A DNA stretch of 64,000 nt from Streptomyces canus (GCF_030816965.1 NZ_JAUSYQ010000002.1:7244001-7308000); one strand, 5' to 3'. Shown: positions 9,100 through 18,294, numbered from the stretch's first letter. Numbers and translations: made by a program. The notes: generated by a model not told the origin, from the letters alone.

Positions 9100-10761
9100 A
9101 TGCCACCCACCCTCGCCTCGCTCGTCCATCACTCCGCGCTCAAGCTGACCGTGCGCGCGGGCGAGGACCGGCTGGACGTCCCCGTCCGCTGGGCGCACGT
9201 CAGCGAGCTGGCCGATCCCGTCCCCTACATGGAGGGCGGGGAGCTGCTGCTGATCACCGCGCTGAAGCTGGACGCGGACGATCCGGAGGCGATGCGGCGG
9301 TATGTGAAGCGGCTGGCCGCGGCGGGGGTGGTGGGGCTCGGGTTCGCCGTCGGGGTCAATTACGACGAGATCCCAGGGGCCCTCGTCGAGGCGGCCCGCG
9401 ACGAGGGGCTCCCCCTGCTCGAGGTGCCGCGCCGCACCCCTTTCCTCGCGATCAGCAAGGCCGTGTCCGCGGCGATCGCCGCCGACCAGTACCGGTCCGT
9501 CACCGCGGGCTTCGCCGCCCAGCGCGAACTGACCAAGCAGGCCCTGACCGGCGGCCCGGAGGGGCTGCTCGCCGCGCTCGCCTCCCAGGTGGACGGCTGG
9601 GCGGCGCTCTACGACGCCTCGGGCGCCGTCGTCGCCACCGCGCCGGAGTGGGCCGGCCGCCGGGCGGCGCGCCTGACCGCCGACGTGGAGCGGCTGCGGG
9701 AACGGCCCGCGCCCGCCTCTTCCGTGGTCGGGGGGTCCGGCACTTCTGACAACGACGACCGTGTGGAGCTGCACTCCCTGGGCACCGGGCGACGGCCGCG
9801 GTCCGCGCTGGCGGTGGGGACGGCCGCGGCGCTCGGTACGGCGGAGCGGTACGCGGTGCACTCGGCGATCGCGCTGCTGACGCTCACGACCGAGCGGTCC
9901 CGCTCGTTGCAGGCGGCCGAACAGCGGATCGGGGCGGCGGTGCTGCGGATGCTGCTCGCGGGCGAGCCGGAGCACGCACGCACGGTCGCGGGCGATCTGT
10001 ACGGCGGGCTCCTGGACGCGCCCTTCCGGCTGATCGTGGCGGAGACGGTCGCCGTGTCGTCCGTGCGGATCGCCGCCGACGCCCCCACCCGGGTCCCGTC
10101 CGCCGCCGCGCTCGCCGCGGCCGCCGACACGAACGGCGATCCGCTCGAGGCGCTCACCGAGGTCGTGGAGTCCGCGGCGGCCCGCTCCGGGGAGGCCGTG
10201 CTCGTGGTCCCCGAACGGGAGCGGCTGGTGGTGCTGGCCGCGGACGGCGGGGCCGCCGTCACCGCGTGCGGCGAGTACGCGGTGGCGCTGGAGGCGGCGC
10301 GGACCCGCGAACAGGCAAGCGCCGGGGACGAGGACGAACTGGTCGTCGGCGTGTCCGCCCCCGCGGGACCGATCGCCGCCGCGTCCGCCTACAAGCAGGC
10401 CGAACAGGCACTGGCGGTCGCCCGGCGACGGGGCCGGGTGCACGTCGAGCACGAGCAGCTGGCCTCCGGGTCGGTGCTGCCGCTGCTCGCCGACGACGCG
10501 GTACGGGCCTTCGCGGACGGGCTGCTGCGGCCGCTGTACGAGCACGACGCGACCGGCCGGGGCGACCTGGTCGCCTCGCTGCGGGCCTGGCTCGCCCGGC
10601 ACGGCCAGTGGGACGCGGCGGCCGCGGACCTCGGCGTGCACCGGCACACCCTGCGGTACCGGATGCGGCGGGTCGAGGAGATCCTCGGCCGGTCGCTGGA
10701 CGATGCCGATGCGCGGATGGAGCTGTGGCTGGCGTTGAAGGCGACGACGTCGGCCGAATAG
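9100..10761 (+). CDS. PucR-family transcriptional regulator
   Basis: 553 residues. The N-terminal about 130 residues form a PucR ligand-sensing domain (TVRAGEDRLDVPVRWAHVSE, EGGELLLITAL). The middle resembles GGDEF-like CdaR linkers. The C-terminus carries the PucR helix-turn-helix AAADLGVHRHTLRYRMRRVE. Regulators of this class usually activate catabolic genes for nitrogen compounds such as purines, GABA and polyamines. It lies between gabT, on the other strand, and an aldehyde dehydrogenase, 95 bp upstream of the latter, making it the likely local regulator. No operator could be identified. Confidence 0.88.
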   Translation: MPPTLASLVHHSALKLTVRAGEDRLDVPVRWAHVSELADPVPYMEGGELLLITALKLDADDPEAMRRYVKRLAAAGVVGLGFAVGVNYDEIPGALVEAARDEGLPLLEVPRRTPFLAISKAVSAAIAADQYRSVTAGFAAQRELTKQALTGGPEGLLAALASQVDGWAALYDASGAVVATAPEWAGRRAARLTADVERLRERPAPASSVVGGSGTSDNDDRVELHSLGTGRRPRSALAVGTAAALGTAERYAVHSAIALLTLTTERSRSLQAAEQRIGAAVLRMLLAGEPEHARTVAGDLYGGLLDAPFRLIVAETVAVSSVRIAADAPTRVPSAAALAAAADTNGDPLEALTEVVESAAARSGEAVLVVPERERLVVLAADGGAAVTACGEYAVALEAARTREQASAGDEDELVVGVSAPAGPIAAASAYKQAEQALAVARRRGRVHVEHEQLASGSVLPLLADDAVRAFADGLLRPLYEHDATGRGDLVASLRAWLARHGQWDAAAADLGVHRHTLRYRMRRVEEILGRSLDDADARMELWLALKATTSAE

Positions 10762-10855
10762 ACCCCGTCGGGAGCGCCGAACCGGAGTGTCCGAGTGCCC
10801 CACTGCTACACCCCGGACAAATTCGATCCCGCCCTCCCGGCCCTACCGTGGAGCC

Positions 10856-12301
10856 ATGACTTCCACCCACGCCTTCTGGCTCGCCGGCCGCCAGGTCACC
10901 GGCGAGGACACCTTCGACGTCACCTCCCCGTGGGACGGCCGGCTCGTGGGCAAGGTCGCCGTGCCGGACGACGAGCAGATCGAGGAGGCCGTGGCCGCCG
11001 CGTACGCCGTACGGGACGAGTTCGCCGCCACTCCCGCCCACGTCCGCGCCGCCGCCCTCGACCACGTCAGCCGCAGGCTCGTCGAACGCACCGAGGAGAT
11101 CGCGCAGCTGATCTCCGCCGAGAACGGCAAGCCGATCAAGTGGGCCCGGGGGGAGGTCGGCCGTGCCGTCTCCGTGTTCCGGTTCGCCGCGGAGGAGGCC
11201 CGGCGGTTCAACGGCGGTGAGGCCCAGCGCCTCGACACCGACCCGGGCGGTCAGGGGCGCCTCGCGCTGACCCGGCGTTTCCCGAAGGGTGTCGTGCTCG
11301 GTATCGCGCCCTTCAACTTCCCGCTCAACCTCTGCGCCCACAAGATCGCCCCGGCGATCGCGGCCGGCGCCCCGATCATCCTGAAGCCGGCCCCGGCCAC
11401 CCCGCTCTCCGGGCTGATCATCGGCGACCTCCTCGCCGAGACCGAGCTGCCCGCCGGCGCGTGGAGCATCCTGCCCGTGCCGAACGACCGGATGCCCGCC
11501 CTCGTCCAGGACGAGCGCCTGCCCGTGATCTCCTTCACCGGTTCCGAGAAGGTCGGTTACGCGATCATGGACTCGGTGCCGCGCAAGCACTGCACCCTGG
11601 AGCTCGGCGGCAACGGCGCGGCGGTCGTCCTCGGCGACTACACGAGCGACGACGACCTCGACTGGGCCGCGACCCGCATCGCGACCTTCTCCAACTACCA
11701 GGGCGGCCAGTCCTGCATCTCGGTGCAGCGTGTGATCGCCGACGCGTCGGTCTACGACCGGCTGCTCCCGCGGATCGTCGCCGCCGTCGAGGCCCAGGTC
11801 ACCGGCGACCCGGCCGACGACAGGACCGACGTGGGCCCGCTGGTCAGCGAGGACGCGGCGGTACGCGTCGAGGCGTGGGTCAAGGAGGCCGTCGAGGCGG
11901 GCGCCACCCTGCTCACCGGCGGCGACCGCGACGGCGCCTCCTACGCGCCGACCGTCCTCGCCGACGTCCCGGCCGACACGACGATCTCCTGCGAGGAGGT
12001 CTTCGGCCCCGTCCTCACCGTGCAGAAGGCCGACGGCGAGGCCGCGGCGTTCGCCGCCGTCAACGCCTCCAAGTACGGGCTTCAGGCAGGCGTGTTCACC
12101 CACGACCTGCAGGCCGCCTTCCGCGCCCACCGCGCGCTGGAGGTCGGTGGCGTGGTCGTCGGCGACGTGCCCTCCTACCGCGCCGACCAGATGCCGTACG
12201 GCGGCGTCAAGCAGTCCGGTGTGGGCCGCGAGGGCGTGAAGTTCGCGATGGACGACTACACGTACGAGCGGGTGCTGGTGCTGACGGGCCTCGCTCTCTA
12301 G
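10856..12301 (+). CDS. NAD(P)-dependent aldehyde dehydrogenase (succinate-semialdehyde/aminobutyraldehyde type)
   Basis: 481 residues from the ATG at 10856, where alignable sequence (FWLAGRQVTGEDTFDV) begins; an earlier in-frame ATG at 10787 would add a low-complexity tail. Catalytic residues are visible: Glu in CTLELGGNGAAVVL, Cys in YQGGQSCISVQR, and the cofactor segment FTGSEKVGYAIM. TACCGT ends 6 bases before the ATG, so the message may be leaderless or nearly so. In context it probably oxidises succinate semialdehyde or 4-aminobutanal from polyamine breakdown. The precise substrate is inferred. Confidence 0.87.
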   Translation: MTSTHAFWLAGRQVTGEDTFDVTSPWDGRLVGKVAVPDDEQIEEAVAAAYAVRDEFAATPAHVRAAALDHVSRRLVERTEEIAQLISAENGKPIKWARGEVGRAVSVFRFAAEEARRFNGGEAQRLDTDPGGQGRLALTRRFPKGVVLGIAPFNFPLNLCAHKIAPAIAAGAPIILKPAPATPLSGLIIGDLLAETELPAGAWSILPVPNDRMPALVQDERLPVISFTGSEKVGYAIMDSVPRKHCTLELGGNGAAVVLGDYTSDDDLDWAATRIATFSNYQGGQSCISVQRVIADASVYDRLLPRIVAAVEAQVTGDPADDRTDVGPLVSEDAAVRVEAWVKEAVEAGATLLTGGDRDGASYAPTVLADVPADTTISCEEVFGPVLTVQKADGEAAAFAAVNASKYGLQAGVFTHDLQAAFRAHRALEVGGVVVGDVPSYRADQMPYGGVKQSGVGREGVKFAMDDYTYERVLVLTGLAL

Positions 12302-12305
12302 CTCA

Positions 12306-12320
12306 TGGGAACCGTTTCCA
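12306..12320. promoter_or_regulatory. LacI-type operator-like palindrome, unplaced
   Basis: TGGGAACCGTTTCCA is a 15-base odd palindrome with one mismatch, of the form bound by LacI/GalR proteins. It lies between two convergent gene ends just ahead of a terminator, where an operator has no obvious promoter to control. It differs from the locus operator TCGAAGCGCTTCGA. Confidence 0.25.
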
Positions 12321-12332
12321 TATAGGGTTCTC

Positions 12333-12374
12333 GAAGAGGCCCGGCACCGATGCCTTCCGGTGCCGGGCCTCTTC
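12333..12374. terminator. Strong bidirectional terminator
   Basis: A perfect 17-bp stem beginning GAAGAGGCCCGGCACCG closes an 8-base loop (12350-12357). It sits between the convergent aldehyde dehydrogenase and GH3 genes, and marks the border between the polyamine block and the glycan locus. Confidence 0.85.
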
Positions 12375-12397
12375 TTGCCGTCAGCCGCTCCGGACCC

Positions 12398-15235
12398 TCA
12401 ACCGGAGAAGCCGACGTGCGCGAGCCGCAGCGGGCCGCGCAGCGTGAGGTGCACGTCGTGCACGCCTTCGGCGACGATTCCGGCGCCGAGAGTGGTGTAG
12501 TCGTACGGTCCGGAGTCGGATTCCTCCACCTGCAGCACGGCGAGCACCGTGCCCCCGTCCAGCGACAGTTCGACCGCGCCCTGGCCGGAGACCGTCATGG
12601 TGACCCCGGAGACGCCGTCCCCGAAGTCGCAGTCCCGGTAGACCAGTTCGCCGGTACGGCCCTCGGCCGCCGTCACCGCGTCGCCCGCCGTCCTCGTCCG
12701 GTCGACGATCTCGACGCCGCTCTGCTCGTCGAAGTCCGCGCCCTCCAGGCCCCGTCGGAGCACGGGGCGCGGTGCGCCGGGCTCGCCGTCGAGCAGGACC
12801 GTCGTCCGCAGCCGGATGTCCTCGCTGGAGGCACCGGCCAGAAGCTCGTACGGGCCCGGCTCCAGGCGCGAGCGGCCCTGCGCCACGTCCCAGAACTCGA
12901 AGGCGCGCAAGGGGACTTCGAAGGACAGCTCCTCCCGGGCGCCCGGGGCGAGCGTCACGCGCCGGTGGGCCACGAGTTCGCGGCGGGGGCGGGGGAGTGC
13001 CGGGTCCACCGCGCGGGTGTAGAGCTGGGCGACCTCGTCGGCGGTGACGTCACCGGTGTTCGTGATCGCGAACGAGACATGCAGCGTCCCTTCGGTCACA
13101 CGGGACGTGAGGTCGCCGTACGAGAAGGACGTGTACGACAGCCCGTGGCCGAACGGGAACAGGGGCGTGCCCTCGAAGTACAGGTACGTCTGGCGGCTGC
13201 CGATGACGTCGTAGTCGAGGAGGCCGGGGAGGTCGCCGTCGTTCTCGTACCAGGTCTGGGGGAGGCGGCCCGCGGGAGAGACGTCCCCGGCCAGGACGCG
13301 GGCCAGGGCGGTGCCGGCCGCCTGGCCGCCGTGGGCCGTCCAGAGCGCCGCGGCCAGGCCGGACGTGTCGACCGCGTAGGGGTAGGCCGAGACCAGGGCC
13401 AGGACCGTGCGGGGGTTGGCGGCGCGCGCCGCCCGCAGCAGGCGCTCCTGGTGGGCGGGAAGCCGCAGGGACGCCCGGTCCTCGGTCTCGCGGCCGTTGA
13501 TGTGCGGGTCGTTGCCCGCGACGACCAGGACCACGTCGGCCTCGGACGTGACGCGGGTCACTGCGTCCTCGCCGCGTTCGGCGAGGATCAGCTCGAAAGT
13601 TTCCGCGTTCTCGTCGGCAACCTTCACTCCGTCCGCGGCGACAGTGACGTGGCGGCCCGTGCCGATGTGCCTGAGGAGGTGACCGTTCGCGTGCGGTTCC
13701 AGGCGGAAGGTCTCCTGGACGACCCAGCCCCCCGGCTGGTCGGCGGAGGCGCGCAGGTAGCCGTCCTCGGCGACGGAGAGATAGCGGCCGTCGGGGGCGC
13801 GGAGCGTGAGGACGCCCTCGTCCCAGTCGACCAGCGCGAACTCGGTGCCGGTCGCGTCGGTCGTCAGCGGAGGCAGGTCGGTGCGGCCCGCGAGCAGCGC
13901 CGGGTCCAGGGCGCCCTCGGCGCCGCGCACCTCGTCTTCGACGTCTTCGGAGGCCAGGACATGCAGAAACGTCCCGGCGGAGGTCTTCAGCCGGACCCGG
14001 TCCACGCCCTCCGCGAACTCCACACGCTCGGCGCCGAACCGCTCGTACAGCCCCTCCAGCGGGGTGGAGCGGTGGATGAGCGTGCCGCTGTACCAGTCGC
14101 GCTTGCACTCGTCGGCGAGCAGGCCGACCACGGCGAGCCGGGTGCCGGGTGCGAGCGGGAGCACGCCGTCGTTCCTGAGCAGCACGATCGCCTGCTCGGC
14201 GGCCTCCTGGGCGAGCGCGCGGTGTGCCGGGGTGTCGAAGTCCTTGACGTCGGCGTGCGGGTCGTAGTGCGGGTCGAACTCACCGAGCCGGAAGCGGACC
14301 GAGAGCTGCCGGCGGACCGCGGTGTCGATGTCGGCCTCGGTCAACAGGCCCTGCTCGTAGGCCTTCCGGATCCGCCCGACCATCTGCGAGCTGTCCGTGC
14401 CGTGGTCGGTGAAGCTGTCGACGCCGGCCCGCAGGGAGGCCGCGGTGGCCTCCTCGTGGGTGTCGAAGTAGTGCTCGTGGTCGACCAGGTTGGAGGGCGC
14501 GCCCGCGTCCGAGCAGACCAGCAGCTCCTCGTCGGTCCAGGCGCGCAAGTGCTCGCGCAGATACGGCGAGACGTGGTTGGGGCGGCCGTTGACCAGGTTG
14601 TACGCCGGCATCACCCCGGCCACCGCGCCCGCCTCGACCGTCTCGCGGAAGGCGCGCAGGTCGTACTCGTGCAGCACGCGCGGACGCACCGAGCTCGACG
14701 ACGTGGCCCGGTCCGTCTCGTTGTTGTGGGCGAGCCAGTGCTTGAGGACCGGTGCCGTGCGCCAGTACGTCGGGTGGTCGCCGCGCAGTCCCCGGGTGTA
14801 TGCGGTGGCGATGGCCGAGGTGAGCTTCGGATCCTCCGAGTAGCCCTCCTCGTTACGGCCCCACAGCGGGTGCCGGAGCAGATTGACCGTCGGTGCCCAG
14901 ATGTTGAGGCCGACCCTGTCGTCGCGGGCGCGCATCGCCCGGACCTCCTTGGACACCGCCTCGCCGATCCGGCGTACGAGATCGGTGTTCCAGGTCGCGC
15001 CGAGGCCCACCGCCTGCGGGAAGACCGTCGCCGGTCCCATCCAGGCGACGCCGTGCAGTGCCTCCTGGCCGGTGCGGAACGCGGAGATGCCGAGCCGTTC
15101 GACGGCCGGGGCGAACTGGTGCAGGAATCCGGTCTTCTCGTCGAGGGTCAGCCGCGACAGCAGATCGTCGATGCGCTTCGCGAACGGCAGGTGCGGATCG
15201 CGAAACGGTGGTGTGTGCGGCGGGTGTGCGGTCAC
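12398..15235 (-). CDS. Family 3 glycoside hydrolase (beta-glucosidase/beta-xylosidase) with extra domains
   Basis: 945 residues from the GTG at 15235, which follows an AGGGGG site. An upstream ATG at 15292 is rejected because it would put the operator and promoter inside the gene. The N-terminal GH3 barrel includes GQEALHGVAW and the nucleophile Asp243 in LLVCSDAGAP. A long insert in the second half (around residues 390-550) looks like the fascin/PA14-type insert of long GH3 enzymes. The last about 120 residues resemble a CBM6-like beta-sandwich. There is no signal peptide, so it acts in the cytoplasm, probably releasing glucose from the non-reducing end of trimmed oligosaccharides. Glucosidase versus xylosidase cannot be settled by eye. 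Confidence 0.85.
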   Translation of the reverse strand: MTAHPPHTPPFRDPHLPFAKRIDDLLSRLTLDEKTGFLHQFAPAVERLGISAFRTGQEALHGVAWMGPATVFPQAVGLGATWNTDLVRRIGEAVSKEVRAMRARDDRVGLNIWAPTVNLLRHPLWGRNEEGYSEDPKLTSAIATAYTRGLRGDHPTYWRTAPVLKHWLAHNNETDRATSSSSVRPRVLHEYDLRAFRETVEAGAVAGVMPAYNLVNGRPNHVSPYLREHLRAWTDEELLVCSDAGAPSNLVDHEHYFDTHEEATAASLRAGVDSFTDHGTDSSQMVGRIRKAYEQGLLTEADIDTAVRRQLSVRFRLGEFDPHYDPHADVKDFDTPAHRALAQEAAEQAIVLLRNDGVLPLAPGTRLAVVGLLADECKRDWYSGTLIHRSTPLEGLYERFGAERVEFAEGVDRVRLKTSAGTFLHVLASEDVEDEVRGAEGALDPALLAGRTDLPPLTTDATGTEFALVDWDEGVLTLRAPDGRYLSVAEDGYLRASADQPGGWVVQETFRLEPHANGHLLRHIGTGRHVTVAADGVKVADENAETFELILAERGEDAVTRVTSEADVVLVVAGNDPHINGRETEDRASLRLPAHQERLLRAARAANPRTVLALVSAYPYAVDTSGLAAALWTAHGGQAAGTALARVLAGDVSPAGRLPQTWYENDGDLPGLLDYDVIGSRQTYLYFEGTPLFPFGHGLSYTSFSYGDLTSRVTEGTLHVSFAITNTGDVTADEVAQLYTRAVDPALPRPRRELVAHRRVTLAPGAREELSFEVPLRAFEFWDVAQGRSRLEPGPYELLAGASSEDIRLRTTVLLDGEPGAPRPVLRRGLEGADFDEQSGVEIVDRTRTAGDAVTAAEGRTGELVYRDCDFGDGVSGVTMTVSGQGAVELSLDGGTVLAVLQVEESDSGPYDYTTLGAGIVAEGVHDVHLTLRGPLRLAHVGFSG

Positions 15236-15271
15236 GTGGGGATCCCCCTGCGATGGATCGGTTCGATGCTT

Positions 15272-15285
15272 TCGAAGCGCTTCGA
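15272..15285. promoter_or_regulatory. LacI-type operator O1 (GH3 promoter)
   Basis: Perfect palindrome TCGAAGCGCTTCGA with the central CG typical of LacI/GalR operators. It directly abuts the predicted -10 box of the GH3 promoter, so bound repressor would block transcription start. The same sequence recurs at 15432 and 30491. Confidence 0.8.
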
Positions 15286-15314
15286 TGCTCATTCGACATC
15301 GGGGCGGGTGTCAA
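15286..15314 (-). promoter_or_regulatory. Promoter for the GH3 gene
   Basis: Reading leftwards, a consensus -35 box TTGACA (15314-15309) is followed after 17 bp by TGAGCA (15291-15286), a poor -10 box. The operator begins at the next base. Confidence 0.5.
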
Positions 15315-15392
15315 GGGATCCACACCGTCACTTCAAGCGGTGCATAAGAAAAGGTCACCCCTTACGCCTCGGAGGAATCTTGGGATCGACCC

Positions 15393-15421
15393 TTGTGCAC
15401 CCCTGGGTGTTCACTTAACCT
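15393..15421 (+). promoter_or_regulatory. Promoter for the oligosaccharide importer operon
   Basis: TTGTGC (15393-15398), a 17-bp spacer and TAACCT (15416-15421) form a reasonable sigma-70-type promoter. The operator at 15432 covers the predicted start site region. Confidence 0.5.
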
Positions 15422-15431
15422 CACAGCAACA

Positions 15432-15445
15432 TCGAAGCGCTTCGA
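15432..15445. promoter_or_regulatory. LacI-type operator O2 (importer promoter)
   Basis: Second perfect copy of TCGAAGCGCTTCGA, about 10 bp downstream of the predicted -10 box of the importer operon, where it would act as a start-site roadblock. O1 and O2 centres are 160 bp apart, compatible with looping. Confidence 0.8.
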
Positions 15446-15562
15446 CTACGGATTCCGTCGCAACGGTCGGAGCATCGCTTCAGCTCAGCCAGTTTCACTC
15501 AAGACACCGCAGCCGACGGCTCCACCGCCGGGTGTCCTGGTGCGCCATGAAGGGTTGACGCA

Positions 15563-17242
15563 ATGACGCCGAACGCCACTTCCGCCTCCTCCGGGCCGAG
15601 CCGGAGAAGCTTCCTCGCCTCGACGGCGGTCCCCACCGCCGCGGTGGCGGGCGGGATGCCGCTGCTTGCCGCCTGTGGCGGCTCGGACAGCGGCGAGCGC
15701 GAAGGGACCACGTCGGGCAAGGCCGCGGACAAGCTGCTCCCGGCGTTCGTCGCCAGCACGGTCGCGAACCCGGACCTGCCGTCCAAGAACGGCTCGGCCG
15801 CCGGCTACACCGGCAAGGTCGACCTCGCCGCCCTCAAGACCTCGGTCCCGGAGAAGCTCGGCACCGGCGCCCCCTTCAAGATCATGTCCCCGTTCTGGGG
15901 CTCCCCGCCGAAGGGCGGCTGCGCCTACTACACGGCGCTCGACGCGGCGGCGGGCACCAAGATCACCTGGCAGAACCAGGACGGCAACACCTACGGCCAG
16001 AAGCTCGGCGCCGTCCTCGCCTCCAGCGCCATCCCCGACATGGTGGTCGTGCCGAGCTGGGAACTGGTCGGCAAGATCTCGAACGCCGTCACCGCGAAGT
16101 TCATGGACCTCGGCCCCTACCTGGCGGGCGACAAGGTCAAGAAGTACCCGAACCTGGCCGCGATCCCCTCCGACGCCTGGCGCATGGGTATCTTCGGCGG
16201 CGCGCTGCGCGGCATACCGATGCCCGCCGCCACCGCGAACTGGATCGCGCCCCTGTACCGCAAGGACATCTTCGACAAGAAGGGCTACTCGGTACCCAAG
16301 TCGGCCGACGAGTTCATGAGCTGGGCCAAGGACGCCACCAGCGCCAAGGCCAAGGTCTGGGCCTGCGGTGACATGACCTGGTCGGCGTGGAGCTTCTTCG
16401 GCGTCCGTGGCTCCGGGTCGATCGGCTGGGACATCGGGTCCGACGGCAAGCTGACGTACCGCGTCGAGCAGCCCGAGTACCTCGAGGCCCTGGAGTGGGT
16501 CCGCAAGCTGTACGACGCGGGTGTGGTCCATCCCGACGACAAGGCGCGCTCGGGCGACCCGGGCCAGCGGTTCACCGCCGGGCAGACCCTGGTCTGGTGC
16601 ACCAACATCGCCGACTGGTACGGGAAGGTCTCCGAACAGGCCCAGTCCAACCCGGATCTCGTGATCGACGCCATGGACCTCTTCGGCGCGGACGGCGGCA
16701 ACCCGAAGCTGTACGCCTCCTCGCCCGCCACCATCTGGTCGCTGATCCGCAAGGGCGCCTCGAAGACGACGATCGAGAACGCGCTGGCCGCCGCCAACTT
16801 CTCGGCCGCGCCCTACGGCACCAAGGAGCGGATGCTCGTCGACTACGGCGTCGAGGGCACCCACTACACGGTCAAGGACGGCGTCCCGGTCAAGAACGAC
16901 CTCGGCAACTCCGAGGTGCTCAACGCCTGGGTGATGCTGGCCGCACCGGCCGCCTACTTCGCCCACCCCGACTTCCCCGAGGTCGCCCGCAAGCAGGTCG
17001 AGTGGCAGCAGCGGATGGGGGCGTTCATGAAGAAGACGTCCACCTTCGGCATGAACATCGTCGAGCCGACCCGCTACGCCAACCTCTCCAGCCAGTTCGA
17101 GCAGTACGAGATCGACTACGTGCGCGGCAACAAGAAGCTGTCCGACATCCAGCAGGCCATCTCCACGTGGAAGTCCTCCGGCGGCGACAAGCTGCGCGAC
17201 TGGTACAAGCAGCTCATCGACAAGAACGGCAGCGCCAACTGA
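15563..17242 (+). CDS. Oligosaccharide ABC importer solute-binding lipoprotein
   Basis: 559 residues. The N-terminus combines a twin-arginine motif (SRRSFLAS, Arg14-Arg15) with a lipobox LLAAC whose Cys38 would be lipidated, so it is a Tat-exported lipoprotein facing the cell wall. The size and the segment KIMSPFWGSPPKGGCAYY match the long LplA-type family-1 binding proteins used with LplB/YtcP permeases for complex carbohydrates. It is the first gene of an operon with one-base overlap to the next. In this locus it most likely captures xyloglucan oligosaccharides; the ligand is inferred from the neighbouring hydrolases. Confidence 0.87.
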   Translation: MTPNATSASSGPSRRSFLASTAVPTAAVAGGMPLLAACGGSDSGEREGTTSGKAADKLLPAFVASTVANPDLPSKNGSAAGYTGKVDLAALKTSVPEKLGTGAPFKIMSPFWGSPPKGGCAYYTALDAAAGTKITWQNQDGNTYGQKLGAVLASSAIPDMVVVPSWELVGKISNAVTAKFMDLGPYLAGDKVKKYPNLAAIPSDAWRMGIFGGALRGIPMPAATANWIAPLYRKDIFDKKGYSVPKSADEFMSWAKDATSAKAKVWACGDMTWSAWSFFGVRGSGSIGWDIGSDGKLTYRVEQPEYLEALEWVRKLYDAGVVHPDDKARSGDPGQRFTAGQTLVWCTNIADWYGKVSEQAQSNPDLVIDAMDLFGADGGNPKLYASSPATIWSLIRKGASKTTIENALAAANFSAAPYGTKERMLVDYGVEGTHYTVKDGVPVKNDLGNSEVLNAWVMLAAPAAYFAHPDFPEVARKQVEWQQRMGAFMKKTSTFGMNIVEPTRYANLSSQFEQYEIDYVRGNKKLSDIQQAISTWKSSGGDKLRDWYKQLIDKNGSAN

Positions 17243-18294
17243 TGTCCATCACGGCCGGGAGCAGGCCCGACGGGACTCGTCCTCCCGCGGCCGTCGAGGA
17301 ACCGACGGCCGCGGTCGCCGCCGCCGTGACGAAGGCGCGGGTGCCGCGCAAGGCGGCCAAGGCCGGCAAGATTCCCTTCCGGGTCCGGCTGCGCCGCGAC
17401 CGCGCGCTCATCCTGATGACGCTGCCCGTCATCCTCCTGCTCCTGCTCTTCAACTACGTCCCGCTGCTGGGCAACGTCGTCGCCTTCCAGGACTACGACC
17501 CCTATGTCTCCAGCAACGGCATCACGGCGATCTTCCACAGCCCGTGGGTCGGGGTGGAGCAGTTCTCGCGGATGGTCGACGACCCGCTGTTCTGGGACGC
17601 CACGCAGAACACGCTCGTGCTGTTCGCGCTCCAGTTGGTGCTGTTCTTCCCGATCCCCATCGCCCTCGCGCTGCTCATCAACAGCGTGATCCGGCCCCGG
17701 GTGCGGGCCGTGGCGCAGGCGATCATGTACCTGCCGCACTTCTTCTCGTGGGTCCTCGTCGTCACCGTCTTCCAGCAGATCTTCGGCGGCGCGGGCATCA
17801 TCGCCCAGACCCTGGAGGACCACGGCTGGAGCGGCTTCGACCTGATGACCAACGCGGACCTGTTCAAGTACCTGGTCACCGCGCAGGCCGTGTGGAAGGA
17901 CGCCGGCTGGGGGATCATCGTCTTCCTCGCCGCGCTGGCCGCGGTCAGCACCGACCTGTACGAGGCCGCCGCGATGGACGGCGCCGGGCGCTGGCGGCGC
18001 ATGTGGCACGTCACGTTGCCCGCACTGCGCCCGGTGATCGCGCTGCTGCTGGTGCTGCGGGTCGGCGACGCGCTCAGCGTCGGCTTCGAGCAGTTCCTCC
18101 TCCAGCGGGACGCGGTCGGCGCTGGGGCCAGCGAGGTCCTCGACACCTACGTGTGGAACATGGGTATCCAGAACGGCGACTTCAGCTACGCGGCCGCGGT
18201 CGGCCTCGTCAAGGGAGTCATAGGAATCTGCCTCGTGCTGGGTGCGAACAAGTTCGCGCACCTGCTCGGCGAGCAGGGGGTGTACCAGAAGTGA
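17242..18294 (+). CDS. Oligosaccharide ABC importer permease 1 (LplB-type)
   Basis: 350 residues from the ATG that overlaps the previous stop by one base (TGATG). A Lys/Arg-rich cytoplasmic tail of about 55 residues is followed by six hydrophobic helices. The phrase LLLLFNYVPLLGNVVAFQDY is diagnostic of LplB-type permeases of the CUT1 subfamily. The EAA loop reads LYEAAAMDGAGRWRRMWHVT. It forms the channel with the next gene. The ATPase partner is not encoded in the locus. Confidence 0.88.
   Translation: MSITAGSRPDGTRPPAAVEEPTAAVAAAVTKARVPRKAAKAGKIPFRVRLRRDRALILMTLPVILLLLLFNYVPLLGNVVAFQDYDPYVSSNGITAIFHSPWVGVEQFSRMVDDPLFWDATQNTLVLFALQLVLFFPIPIALALLINSVIRPRVRAVAQAIMYLPHFFSWVLVVTVFQQIFGGAGIIAQTLEDHGWSGFDLMTNADLFKYLVTAQAVWKDAGWGIIVFLAALAAVSTDLYEAAAMDGAGRWRRMWHVTLPALRPVIALLLVLRVGDALSVGFEQFLLQRDAVGAGASEVLDTYVWNMGIQNGDFSYAAAVGLVKGVIGICLVLGANKFAHLLGEQGVYQK

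Larger units (their letters stand above)
15236..15562. promoter_or_regulatory. Divergent control region of the GH3 gene and the importer operon
   Basis: This 327-bp gap holds two promoter candidates and two perfect copies of the 14-bp operator, listed separately. The middle (about 15315-15390) shows no further motif. A GAAGGG ribosome site lies about 10 bases before the solute-binding protein ATG at 15563. Confidence 0.7.

Noticed and set aside
15236..15292. Longer GH3 start at 15292
   Set aside because: It would place the operator and the predicted transcription start inside the coding region; the GTG at 15235 has its own AGGGGG site.
12350..15418. Open frame of 1022 codons on the plus strand opposite GH3
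   Set aside because: Antisense artefact of the same kind; GH3 motifs are on the minus strand.
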